From NCBI GenBank assembly GCA_023300375.1, contig JALZWO010000042.1, forward strand, positions 1 through 63,809: 63,809 nucleotides of DNA. Direction: 5' to 3'. The DNA is from Granulosicoccus sp. GTDB taxonomy: Bacteria; Pseudomonadota; Gammaproteobacteria; Granulosicoccales; Granulosicoccaceae. The notes below the pieces were generated by a model, which was not told the origin of the DNA, did not search any database, and saw nothing but the letters and a program-made list of their open reading frames with translations. Shown here piece by piece: positions 17,318 to 25,837 of the stretch (its first letter is position 1; every line of letters begins with the position of its first letter). The translations under genes were made by a program, and so were the position numbers.

Positions 17318-19075
17318 CTATTCAGAACTCGCTATCAACATTGACTTGATCGATCGCAAGTTTTGACTCTCGGCTAACAACACAGGATTTATTCCGTTGC
17401 CATCGGTGATGCGCGTATTGGCACCCGCTCTGATCAACGAGCGCACCAGTCGTTGTTGACCTCGTTGCACCGCAGCAAACAAAGCGGTTCTGCCTAACAG
17501 ATCTTGAGCATTCAGATCAGCGCCTTTCGCAACCATCTGTAACGCTAGGTGTTCGTAGCCTTTTTTGGTTGCCTCGATAACAGGAAATGAACCATTGCTG
17601 TTCTGATGATTAACATCAGCACCGGCATCGACAAGGTACTTAGCCACAACAGGCTGCTCCATGGCTATGGCTGTGGCCAGCGGACTACCACGCTCTTCAT
17701 CGACGTAGTTAACGTTGGCATCGGCTGCAATCAGATTTCCAACAAGCTTCAACAATGATTCTTGTGGTGCTTGTGTAATAGCATTGAGAATAATGTCGTC
17801 ATCAAGTTTACCTTCAAGTTGTTGATGACGTACCAACACACGAACCGCTTCGGAGCATCCCGATCTCACTGCAATATCAATGGGAATTTGTCCAGCGTAT
17901 AACGAAGTTACATCGAGATCTTTGTGTTTTTCCAAAATTTTGGTCACAGCCCTGGTATCGCACTGTTGTATGCGTGCTGCAAAGTAGCCTTGAGTGGCAT
18001 TCTGGAAACTGGGTTTCGCCTCCATATGAGCTCTCAACACCAAAGCACATTCAGGCAGGCGTATGTTCTCAACCAGCCGTTTTTCGCCAATCGTTTCTGG
18101 AGAACCCAATTCGCCCTCATTTGCCAATAATGAACTGAGCCGCTGTACGTGACAGCTTTCGATAGCTCCCATGTATTCACCATAAAGACGCTGTAAACGT
18201 GAGTGCTCAGCCTCCTCATCAACAACCGCTTTTAGTGCAATAGAACCAATTCCTGAAAATTGTGGATTAAAGCGTGCCGACACCATTAAAACAAACTGCT
18301 GGCCACCTAGTCGTTTGTCCGTTATCACCGCATGATCGACGGCGCTCAGGCCACGATAGTCTGTTTGGGTAACCGAAGCCCCCTCACTCAATAACCGCGA
18401 AACTATCTCGGGGTGGTTGCTGGTGATAGCCACCATCAATGGGGTACGACGCTCAGAACTGATTGCCGAGTTATCTATATCAGCGCCAGCCTCTATCAGT
18501 TGTCCAGCGATTTCGGTGTTGCCGATCTTGGCCGCCAACATGAGAGGCGTATTGCCGTGAACAATGGTATTGGGGCTGACACCACCGGATAATAGTACTT
18601 GCACCCGCGTTACGTCTTTGTTGGCAATAGCCTTCATCAACTTGCTTGCGTCGGTCGCAGGTTGATAGGCACAGGAAGGTTGCAGCTTTTCAAGCACTGA
18701 AGGATCGATAGAATCGCTGGTGCAGGTCCAGTTGAGAAGCCCACTTACCTGACTCACCGAGGGCGTATACGTCATGGCTTGCTTGCCCAGTCGATCATCG
18801 AAATCTACCTGTAACACCCCCCCCCTGTTAACTGCTATTCGTTTAACGCTTACGCCGAACAGGCTCTTCGATGGAGGTAAACCAACGCTCTCATTGTCGC
18901 TTGGCATGATGCCTTCGCGCACAAAATGGTCGGCCACCCTTAGTTTCACATGCGTGGATAAGGTAAAACCTTCAGACAGCATTGCCGCCTTCACCAATAA
19001 TCCACGCGTGTGCCAACTGTTGTAGCCACCTATTGCAGCTCCTAGCATCGCCAGTAGTATTATCAGCAGTTTCAC
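17318..19075 (-). CDS. membrane-anchored type IV pilin-like domain fused to ankyrin repeats
   Basis: A 585-residue protein with an N-terminal signal anchor (about 1-17). Residues about 25-138 resemble the globular domain of type IVa major pilins: a long helix, 'VADHFVREGIMPSDNESVGLP', then a beta part ending in the disulfide pair Cys118 ('LNWTCTS') and Cys135 ('LQPSC'), as in PilA. Ankyrin repeats fill the rest (about 143-580), for example 'GNTPLMLAAKIGNTEIAGQLIEAGADI' in part, 'RTPLMVAITSNHPEIVSRLL' and 'GRTALFAAVQRGQQRLVRSLI' in part. No prepilin cleavage motif (G|FTLxE) is present. The start is GTG with GAGA upstream. Domain calls are by eye; the exported topology is inferred. Confidence 0.78.
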   Translation of the reverse strand: MKLLIILLAMLGAAIGGYNSWHTRGLLVKAAMLSEGFTLSTHVKLRVADHFVREGIMPSDNESVGLPPSKSLFGVSVKRIAVNRGGVLQVDFDDRLGKQAMTYTPSVSQVSGLLNWTCTSDSIDPSVLEKLQPSCAYQPATDASKLMKAIANKDVTRVQVLLSGGVSPNTIVHGNTPLMLAAKIGNTEIAGQLIEAGADIDNSAISSERRTPLMVAITSNHPEIVSRLLSEGASVTQTDYRGLSAVDHAVITDKRLGGQQFVLMVSARFNPQFSGIGSIALKAVVDEEAEHSRLQRLYGEYMGAIESCHVQRLSSLLANEGELGSPETIGEKRLVENIRLPECALVLRAHMEAKPSFQNATQGYFAARIQQCDTRAVTKILEKHKDLDVTSLYAGQIPIDIAVRSGCSEAVRVLVRHQQLEGKLDDDIILNAITQAPQESLLKLVGNLIAADANVNYVDEERGSPLATAIAMEQPVVAKYLVDAGADVNHQNSNGSFPVIEATKKGYEHLALQMVAKGADLNAQDLLGRTALFAAVQRGQQRLVRSLIRAGANTRITDGNGINPVLLAESQNLRSIKSMLIASSE

Positions 19076-19240
19076 GCAATTCTCGACAAAATCATGACAC
19101 AGAAGATGGATCTTGGACTCTCAGAGGGTAATACGTAGTGCAATCCCTCTTACTATCCCTTGCGTATCGACAGAGTAAGCCCCACCCTTAACCCTATACT
19201 TAACAAATTTCAGAGCTTGTAGGAGCGAATTTAAACCATC

Positions 19241-22168
19241 ATGAATATGCCCGTCAGCCACCCAGCATTCGTTCACGTCCGCAGCGAACATATTCAGTCA
19301 TTGGACATTGACGTTCACGAGTACCGTCATAGTGTCACTGGCACCTCACACGTGCACCTAGCCGCCGACAATCCAGAAAATGTATTCCTTGTCGGTTTGC
19401 GCACCGTACCCACAGATTCTACCGGTGTGGCTCACATCCTCGAACACACGGTTCTGTGTGGCAGCGAAAAATACCCAGTTCGCGACCCATTTTTCATGAT
19501 GATACGGCGCTCACTAAATACATTCATGAACGCATTTACCTCGAGCGACTGGACCGCTTACCCCTTTGCCACCCAAAACGAAAAAGATTTCTTCAACCTG
19601 CTGGATGTCTATCTGGACGCCGTATTCTTTTCTCGACTGCACGAGCTTGATTTTGCCCAGGAAGGGCACCGTGTTGAATTTGAAACGGCGGACGACCCCT
19701 CCAGTGATTTGGTCTTCAAGGGCGTGGTATTTAACGAGATGAAGGGCGCGATGAGCGCACCAACCAGTGCTCTTTGGCAAACCCTGAGCAAGCATTTATT
19801 TCAGAACAGCACATACCATTTCAACAGTGGTGGGGACCCAGAAGACATCCCAGATCTGAGTTATCAAGAGCTAAAAGATTTTTACGATACCCACTATCAC
19901 CCATCTAACGCGATCTTCATGACCTACGGCAACCTCGCACCAGATGTGCTGCAAACACGCTTTGAGGACCAAGTGCTCAAGCGATTCACGAAACTGGATA
20001 GAACAATTAGCGTGGATCCTGCAAAGCGCTACCATTCGCCGGTTCGCGTACAAGAACATTATTCAACACGCGACACCGATACCGCAGACAAAACACACAT
20101 TGTCACCGGCTGGTTGTTGGGTGAAAGCATCAACCTGGACGAGCGCTTGCGAGCCAACCTTCTCTCTAGCGTTCTGCTTTCCAACAGCGCATCGCCGCTG
20201 ATGAAGGCGCTCGAGCAGAGTGATCTTGGCAATTCCCCCTCACCCATGTGTGGTCTCGAAGACAGCAACAGAGAAATGGTTTTCGTGTGCGGTCTAGATG
20301 GCTCGAACCCAGAGCAAACAGTAGCAGGTGAAAAACTGATCCTCGATACGCTGGAAGCTGTGGCGAGCAACGGCGTGCCGCAAGAAGAAGTCGATGCAAT
20401 GCTTCACCAGCTTGAAATGAGTCAACGAGAAATCAAGGGAGATGGCATGCCTTTCGGTTTACAACTCGTGCTTAGTGGTTTGTCCACAGCGATGCAACGA
20501 GGTGACACACTTGCAGCTATCGATCTGGATCCAGCCTTGCAGAGGTTGCGTGAGGATGCACAAAACCCCGACTTCATTCCCAATCTGATTCGTACACTGC
20601 TGCTAGACAACCCGCACCGTGTAACACTAACTCTTGCACCAGATACGCAAATCAGTGAGCGACGAGATATTGCTGAGAAGGCGCGGTTGGCAATGATGAA
20701 AACTGCACTCAATAACTCGCAAGCAAAAGACATCGTGGATCGAGCACAGGCACTTGCGACGCGACAAACACAGGAAGACGACCCAGAAATTCTTCCAAAA
20801 GTAACACTTGCAGATGTACCAGCAGAATTGCACATTCCTGACAGCACCGCAGCCGTCATTAATGATGCACCTGCCACACTGTACGCGCAAGGCACTAACG
20901 GTCTCGTATACCAACACGTAGTTCTCGAACTACCACAGATGGAAAAAGAGTTGCAGCAACTGCTGCCGATGTACACCAACTTTGTTAGCGAGCTTGGCTC
21001 TGGCGGACGCGACTACTTGCAAACACAGTCATTACAAGCAGCAGCTACCGGAGGTATCGGCGCTTACACCTTGCAACGTGGAACTATTGATAACGTGCAA
21101 TCTGTATCCGGATCGCTTGTTATTTCAGGCAAAGCCTTACTCCGTAATACAGACACACTCTCGCAATTAATGCTCGATACGCTAACTGACGTTCGCTTTG
21201 ACGAGGTGTCTCGTATTCGTGAACTTATTTCACAGGTACGCGCCAGTCGTGAACAACGCATTACCGGAAGCGGCCATGTATTGGCAATGTTAGCGGCTTG
21301 TAGCGGCATGAGTCCGACCGCGCGCTTGTCGCATGAACTCAATGGATTAGCCGGAATACAGTCTCTCAAGGCTTTGGATGACTCGCTAGACGACAAGCAG
21401 GCGCTACAATCGCTGGCTGAGAAATTTTCTGCGATTCATGACATTCTCAAAACTGCACCCAGACAATTCATGGTGGTGGCTGAACAAGATAACCTGGAGC
21501 ACTGCCAGAACAGCCTGTCGGCTAAATTTGGCTCGGCGCCAGCGGTGCAGACGATAAAGGCGTTTTCACCAGAACCCGTACGAGAGCAAGCTGGCCAGCT
21601 ATGGACGACCAGCACCGATGTTAATTTCAGCGCTCGCGCCTATCCGACAGTGCCAAGCTCTCACGATGATACCGCCGCATTAACCGTTCTAGGGCCATTT
21701 TTAAGAAACGGCTTCTTGCATCGGGCAATTCGAGAAACCGGTGGAGCCTACGGCGGTGGAGCCTCGCATGATTCAGACACAGCGTCGTTCCGCTTTTTTA
21801 GCTACCGTGATCCGCGTTTAAGCGAGACATTGACAGACTTTGATGCCTCAATTGAATGGCTAAAAGAGACAAAGCACAACGAACGTGAACTTGAAGAGGC
21901 TGTTTTGAGTGTTGTTAGTTCAATTGATAAACCTGGCTCACCCGCAGGTGAAGCACGTAGCGCTTTCCAAGCGGAGCTGTTTGGCAGGACTCAGGAAAAA
22001 CGGCGTGCGTTTCGTCAAAGAATATTGAATGTCAGCCTTGAAGACTTGAAGCGAGTGGGCAACACTTACTTTGACCCTAACCAAGCGAGCACTGGCGTTG
22101 TCACCAATGAAACAAGTGCCAGCGAAGATAGCGTCAAGTCACTGGGCTTAGAACTACACAAACTGTAA
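19241..22168 (+). CDS. M16 family metallopeptidase (presequence protease-like, M16C)
   Basis: A 975-residue zinc peptidase of the PreP/Falcilysin type that degrades short unstructured peptides inside a closed chamber. The inverted zinc motif HxxEH is seen at His65-Ile-Leu-Glu68-His69 ('GVAHILEHTVLCGS'), with the downstream Glu in 'VFNEMKGAM'. The second half holds the inactive partner domains, including 'LHRAIRETGGAYGGGA', the R/Y substrate-binding region of M16 enzymes. No signal peptide is evident, so it is probably cytoplasmic. AGGAG is about 13 nt before the first ATG; a second in-frame ATG follows two codons later. It is monocistronic and has a terminator hairpin. Confidence 0.9.
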   Translation: MNMPVSHPAFVHVRSEHIQSLDIDVHEYRHSVTGTSHVHLAADNPENVFLVGLRTVPTDSTGVAHILEHTVLCGSEKYPVRDPFFMMIRRSLNTFMNAFTSSDWTAYPFATQNEKDFFNLLDVYLDAVFFSRLHELDFAQEGHRVEFETADDPSSDLVFKGVVFNEMKGAMSAPTSALWQTLSKHLFQNSTYHFNSGGDPEDIPDLSYQELKDFYDTHYHPSNAIFMTYGNLAPDVLQTRFEDQVLKRFTKLDRTISVDPAKRYHSPVRVQEHYSTRDTDTADKTHIVTGWLLGESINLDERLRANLLSSVLLSNSASPLMKALEQSDLGNSPSPMCGLEDSNREMVFVCGLDGSNPEQTVAGEKLILDTLEAVASNGVPQEEVDAMLHQLEMSQREIKGDGMPFGLQLVLSGLSTAMQRGDTLAAIDLDPALQRLREDAQNPDFIPNLIRTLLLDNPHRVTLTLAPDTQISERRDIAEKARLAMMKTALNNSQAKDIVDRAQALATRQTQEDDPEILPKVTLADVPAELHIPDSTAAVINDAPATLYAQGTNGLVYQHVVLELPQMEKELQQLLPMYTNFVSELGSGGRDYLQTQSLQAAATGGIGAYTLQRGTIDNVQSVSGSLVISGKALLRNTDTLSQLMLDTLTDVRFDEVSRIRELISQVRASREQRITGSGHVLAMLAACSGMSPTARLSHELNGLAGIQSLKALDDSLDDKQALQSLAEKFSAIHDILKTAPRQFMVVAEQDNLEHCQNSLSAKFGSAPAVQTIKAFSPEPVREQAGQLWTTSTDVNFSARAYPTVPSSHDDTAALTVLGPFLRNGFLHRAIRETGGAYGGGASHDSDTASFRFFSYRDPRLSETLTDFDASIEWLKETKHNERELEEAVLSVVSSIDKPGSPAGEARSAFQAELFGRTQEKRRAFRQRILNVSLEDLKRVGNTYFDPNQASTGVVTNETSASEDSVKSLGLELHKL

Positions 22169-22175
22169 ATAAAGA

Positions 22176-22197
22176 GCCCTGGCCTGATGGTCAGGGC
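22176..22197 (+). terminator. intrinsic terminator after the M16 peptidase gene
   Basis: Stem GCCCTG (22176-22181) with CAGGGC (22192-22197), extended inward by CC/GG, then ATTTTAAT. It starts 8 nt after the stop and lies between convergent genes, so it may also serve csrA. Confidence 0.65.
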
Positions 22198-22230
22198 ATT
22201 TTAATATGAAACAAACTTACTGACCGTCTA

Positions 22231-22455
22231 TCAAGAGCCGGTTTCAGTCTTGTCTCCAGAAATTGCTTCTGCTTCGATCTCTACTTCTGGCTCACCGTCT
22301 TGTATGCGTTGATAGATTTCTTCTCGGTGGACACTCACATCAGGTGGTGCATTGATTCCAATACGCACCTGCTTGCCTTTGACACTGAGAATGGTGATGG
22401 TGACCTCATCCCCTATCACAATTGATTCGTCAGTCCTTCTGCTCAGAATCAACAT
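22231..22455 (-). CDS. csrA: carbon storage regulator CsrA
   Basis: A homodimeric RNA-binding protein that represses or activates translation by binding GGA motifs in leaders, controlling motility, biofilm and carbon flow. Residues 1-50 match CsrA closely ('[18 protein letters not shown]', '[20 protein letters not shown]', including the RNA-contact Arg44-type residue). The 74-residue length exceeds the 61 of E. coli by an acidic C-terminal tail. The ATG has a GGGGG stretch 8 nt upstream. The leader carries an AGGATGT motif, suggesting autoregulation. It converges on the M16 gene. Confidence 0.97.
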   Translation of the reverse strand: MLILSRRTDESIVIGDEVTITILSVKGKQVRIGINAPPDVSVHREEIYQRIQDGEPEVEIEAEAISGDKTETGS

Positions 22456-22834
22456 TTTAATACCCCCTATTACTTACGACATTGAAAAGCGACAGCACAT
22501 CCTAGAGCCAAAGCTTGATTGTTTGGTAACTTAAAAAAGACGCAAGCACCGTCAATGGTACGAGCGAAGATTCTAATAGTTACCGGTAACACGGTTAGTA
22601 TGCAATAAAAACCACCGCAAATCACCAAACACTTTTACTAGTTGCAACACTAAGATCACAAGATTTGTTACTTAGTTGCTGTTACGAATAACAGCCACTT
22701 CAAGGATCATGTGAGCTAGTTATCAAATCACTAATAAAAAATGGCTCATTACCAATCTTGCTACAGTTTTCAAAACAACGAACGCTATTTGCTGAAGTCA
22801 ATTCCACTTTAGTCAAATTTATGAGGCATACGGC
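22456..22834. promoter_or_regulatory. 379-nt intergenic region between divergent csrA and the histone-like gene
   Basis: The longest gene-free stretch in the window. It is AT-rich with no credible ORF. It holds a perfect 12-bp palindrome GTTACCGGTAAC (22579-22590) and a perfect 7-bp hairpin with a CGAA loop (22678-22695, GCTGTTA/TAACAGC) that has no T tract on either strand. Both are placed like operators, or parts of an untranslated leader or small RNA. Promoter boxes could not be fixed with confidence. Confidence 0.45.
22497..22503 (-). promoter_or_regulatory. candidate CsrA-binding motif in the csrA leader
   Basis: On the minus strand this reads AGGATGT, the 7-nt core of the CsrA consensus, about 42 nt before the csrA ATG. 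A second G-rich run (AGGGGG) overlaps the ribosome-binding site. Autoregulation by CsrA is known in E. coli; here it is inferred from these two motifs. Confidence 0.35.
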
Positions 22835-23386
22835 ATGAAAACCACAGCAGCTAAAAAATCAGTTACGCGCAAAAAATCCACAAATACAACTGACAAGACC
22901 ACTGGAAAAAAGTCATCTGCTGGAAAGGCCAGCGTAAAAGCTAAGCGCGCTACCTCTCCAGCAAAAACATCCAAATCTGCTACCACAAAAAAACCTACAG
23001 CAGCCAAGCCAGCGCGTAAAGCACCTGCCGCTAAAAAACCTGCTGCCGCTAAGCCTGCTCGTAAATCGCCTGCCGCTAAAAAACCTGCTACCGCTAAGCC
23101 TGCGCGCAAAGCACCTGCCGCTAAAAAACCTGCTACCGCTAAGCCTGCTCGTAAATCGCCTGCCGCTAAAAAACCTGCTGCCGCTAAGCCTGCTCGTAAA
23201 TCGCCTGCCGCTAAAAAACCTGCTACCGCTAAGCCTGCTCGTAAATCGCCTGCCGCTAAAAAACCTGCTGCCGCCAAGCCTGCTCGCAAAGCGCCTGCTG
23301 CTAAAAAACCTGCTGCCGCTAAGCCTGCTCGCAAAGCGCCCACGGCTAAAAAACCTGCTGCTAAACGCATTCGTAAGGCAAGCTAG
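22835..23386 (+). CDS. histone H1-like, Lys/Ala/Pro-rich repeat protein (AlgP-like)
   Basis: A 183-residue extremely basic protein made of Lys, Ala, Pro, Thr and Arg. A Lys/Thr/Ser-rich leader (1-51) is followed by eight 15-residue units of the type KKPAAAKPARKSPAA (52-171) and a truncated last unit ending 'KKPAAKRIRKAS'. It resembles the C-terminal tails of eukaryotic H1 and of AlgP/AlgR3 of Pseudomonas, which bind DNA and affect gene expression. It has no folded domain and presumably coats or bends nucleoid DNA. GAGG lies about 9 nt before the ATG. A terminator follows. The function is inferred from composition. Confidence 0.85.
   Translation: MKTTAAKKSVTRKKSTNTTDKTTGKKSSAGKASVKAKRATSPAKTSKSATTKKPTAAKPARKAPAAKKPAAAKPARKSPAAKKPATAKPARKAPAAKKPATAKPARKSPAAKKPAAAKPARKSPAAKKPATAKPARKSPAAKKPAAAKPARKAPAAKKPAAAKPARKAPTAKKPAAKRIRKAS
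22988..23347 (+). repeat. eight tandem 45-bp repeats inside the histone-like gene
   Basis: The unit encodes KKP(A/T)(A/T)AKPARK(A/S)P(A/T)A. Units differ mainly by synonymous changes and A/S or A/T swaps, and a partial ninth unit follows. Because the period is a multiple of three, both strands stay open here, which creates long spurious antisense frames. Copy number is likely to vary between strains. Confidence 0.9.
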
Positions 23387-23398
23387 AAACAAACTGCG

Positions 23399-23432
23399 AA
23401 TTGGCAAGGCGGAACACTTGTCCTTGCCGATT
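23399..23432 (+). terminator. terminator after the histone-like gene
   Basis: An 11-bp stem with one G-T pair joins AATTGGCAAGG (23399-23409) to CCTTGCCGATT (23422-23432) across a 12-nt loop. The segment after it is short and T-containing (TGTC), so T-tract support is weak. It lies between convergent genes. Confidence 0.5.
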
Positions 23433-23446
23433 TGTCAGAATTGGTC

Positions 23447-25837
23447 TTAACGATCACCGTCCCAAAACGTTGTTAAACAACCAATAAGCTCTACCAAACC
23501 GCTTGGCCTCTGCAAATTCCACGTGTCCGGGAACAGACGTGTGTACCGAGGCTCACAAAAACGCGAATCTACCAGCAGCACAAAGCCTTTGTCGTGATCG
23601 TCTCGGATGACTCGACCAGCTGTTTGTAATACTCTGGTGAACGCTGGGTAAACATAAGCCATCTCATAGCCATCACGTCCCAATCGCCGATGCTCCTCAG
23701 CAACAAGTTCTGTTTGCTCTGACTTCGCTGGCAAACCAGTACCCACAATAATCACACCAATCAATAGATCGCCTTTGTAATCTATTCCTTCTCCAAAAAC
23801 GCCTCCCGCTATAGCAAAACCAACTCTTTGAGTGCCCTGCTCCATGGATTCAAGCAGCTCTTGTTGCTCAAGCTTACTTTGTCCACGAGCCTGGGCCCAT
23901 GTTTCACATTCAGGATAGGTAGCCACAAACAACTCGTGGACCGTTTCCAAATATCTGTACGAGGGCAGGAAGACTAGGTAGTTACCGATTTTTAACTCAG
24001 TACTCTTTTTGACGAGCAGAACAAGATCAAACAAAGAGTTGCCTCGCTGTTGATATCTGGTATCTACCCAATTTACTAGGCAGTGCACACAGTTTTCTTG
24101 ATCAAAGGGTGAAGCTAACTGCTGGCAAACTAGATCTTCTTTAAAGCCCAACGAGTCACGATAAAACCAGAACGGTCGCATAGTTGCTGAAAATGCAATC
24201 AATGTTCTAAAGTGAGAGTAAGCGTCCGCTAGTGCACTTGAGGCATCAAGGCAGAACAAACGTATTTCTATTTGTTGTCTTTGATTTGTATTGCGATGCG
24301 TTGATGCGTTGACAATACAACGATGTTGAGCGGAGAAAAGATCACTGATAACCGCATATCGATACAAGTCACGCCACAGCTTCTGCGCGCACTCGCCAAG
24401 ATTCTGAGTGCCGGGCTGTGATGTAATAACACTGAATTGCTCAAGTACAGCTGAAACACTTCTCGCGAGCCCCTTTGGTTGCTCCGTTAATATGAGCGAG
24501 CCAGATTCACACTGTTTAGAGACCGTAAGTAACTTTCGTGACAGCTTGGTAATTTCACGTTCCAGCAAGATATGGCCTTGTTGGCATTCGTCAGCGGCTC
24601 TTAAACATTCGTCGCGAGTTAAGGCTGCTGAATACATACTTCGAGCTCGCTCAACCAGATTGTGTGCCTCATCGATCAGCAACACTGTATTTTTTCCTGT
24701 ATTCAACAAATGCGGAATCCGGACTAACGGATCAAACACATAATTGAAATCTGCTATCACCACATGCACCCACGGCAACAGCTGGCGACTTAGCTCATAA
24801 GGGCATAATTGATGAGCCCACGCAGTCTCATCCAGCACGACGTTGTCAATAACACCCAGTTGCATAAGTTCGTCACGGGCTGCAGGCAAGCGATCATAAA
24901 AACCCAGACGCATCGGACAATTGCCTGCGTCATCTAATTCACAACCTCCATTGCGACAAAAACAGGAAGTATCTTTGGCGCGCAGCTGCAAAACTGTAGA
25001 TTCGAGACCACCATTACGTAAAGTCAGCATCGCTTTTTCAGCACTTAACCGGCCCGCTACCTTTGCCGTGAGGTACACAATTTGCAAAACCGCGTTGTCA
25101 CCACTAACCGCGTCTATAGCCATAGACTTTATAGCCGGGTACAACGAACTCATGGTTTTGCCCACGCCAGTGGGTGCTTCACACATGAGCGTAGTCGCAT
25201 CACGACTTGCACGGTAGATTCCAGCTGCCATATCACGTTGGCCATCTCGGAACCGTCTGAACGGGAATTCCAACGTACTGGCAGTCTCAACTAACCTACT
25301 ACGCAAACTTTGTATTTGCTTCATCCAAAGCGCATAGCTAGCCAATGTTTGCAATGCATACTGTTCAAGATCGGAAATAGAAACACAACGAACTTCGCTG
25401 TATTCAGAATCATCACGGATGTTAAAATGTATAAGTTCCAACACAAGCTTTAAGGGCTTTTTATCTAACTGTTGCCAGTAAAGGTAACCGTATAAATACA
25501 ACTGGGCCCATTGCACTGTTTTTTTTGATTCAGGCACCTTATCCGCAGGTACCAAAGTTGACTTAATCTCTGACAAATGCTGCGCAGACTTATTAACAAG
25601 ATCGATACGACCAGACAATTGAAATTGCCACCCCTCCACCTCCAATTCATGGCTTACAGCAAACTCAGACACCCATTGATCATTCTCTGAGGATACCGCT
25701 TTGCGGCTTGTCTGAACTCGCTTATGCGCTCTTATCCCATCCTTGGCAGTTGGCCCAGCGATACCTTCTGGGAGCAGATCACCCTCCCTGCAAACGAACT
25801 CCGCAAGTTGCGTTACCGATAGTTTATTTTTTAGCAT
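23447..25837 (-). CDS. XPD/DinG-type helicase with N-terminal PD-(D/E)XK (Cas4-like) nuclease domain
   Basis: A 796-residue SF2 helicase fused to a nuclease. The N-terminal domain shows His38 ('RAHKRVQ'), Asp79 ('GRIDLV'), Glu90-x-Lys92 ('SEIKST') and the Q..Y motif ('QLYLYGYL', 112-119), a RecB/Cas4-like active site. The helicase core has Walker A 'APTGVGKT' (221-228), DEAH 'LIDEAHNL' (about 387-394) and motif VI 'TAGRVIRDDHDKG'. Between them Cys292, 294, 299, 307 and Cys345 ('CPYELSRQ') match the XPD/DinG iron-sulfur domain. The start overlaps the FAN1-like gene by 14 nt, so the two are translationally linked. DNA repair, perhaps crosslink processing, is inferred. Confidence 0.85.
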   Translation of the reverse strand: MLKNKLSVTQLAEFVCREGDLLPEGIAGPTAKDGIRAHKRVQTSRKAVSSENDQWVSEFAVSHELEVEGWQFQLSGRIDLVNKSAQHLSEIKSTLVPADKVPESKKTVQWAQLYLYGYLYWQQLDKKPLKLVLELIHFNIRDDSEYSEVRCVSISDLEQYALQTLASYALWMKQIQSLRSRLVETASTLEFPFRRFRDGQRDMAAGIYRASRDATTLMCEAPTGVGKTMSSLYPAIKSMAIDAVSGDNAVLQIVYLTAKVAGRLSAEKAMLTLRNGGLESTVLQLRAKDTSCFCRNGGCELDDAGNCPMRLGFYDRLPAARDELMQLGVIDNVVLDETAWAHQLCPYELSRQLLPWVHVVIADFNYVFDPLVRIPHLLNTGKNTVLLIDEAHNLVERARSMYSAALTRDECLRAADECQQGHILLEREITKLSRKLLTVSKQCESGSLILTEQPKGLARSVSAVLEQFSVITSQPGTQNLGECAQKLWRDLYRYAVISDLFSAQHRCIVNASTHRNTNQRQQIEIRLFCLDASSALADAYSHFRTLIAFSATMRPFWFYRDSLGFKEDLVCQQLASPFDQENCVHCLVNWVDTRYQQRGNSLFDLVLLVKKSTELKIGNYLVFLPSYRYLETVHELFVATYPECETWAQARGQSKLEQQELLESMEQGTQRVGFAIAGGVFGEGIDYKGDLLIGVIIVGTGLPAKSEQTELVAEEHRRLGRDGYEMAYVYPAFTRVLQTAGRVIRDDHDKGFVLLVDSRFCEPRYTRLFPDTWNLQRPSGLVELIGCLTTFWDGDR

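Noticed and set aside
20422-20979. 185-codon antisense frame inside the M16 peptidase gene
   Set aside because: Its product is rich in Ser and Cys without motifs and lies wholly opposite a well-supported gene.
22988-23347. CRISPR array
   Set aside because: The repeats are contiguous, in frame and without unique spacers; they encode protein repeats.
22819-23407. Two long antisense frames (183 and 164 codons) over the histone-like gene
   Set aside because: They arise because the 45-bp repeat has a period divisible by three and few stops; the encoded Ala/Gly/Leu or Ser/Arg/Phe repeats look artificial, while the plus-strand Lys/Ala/Pro protein has a start with GAGG upstream and a known counterpart.
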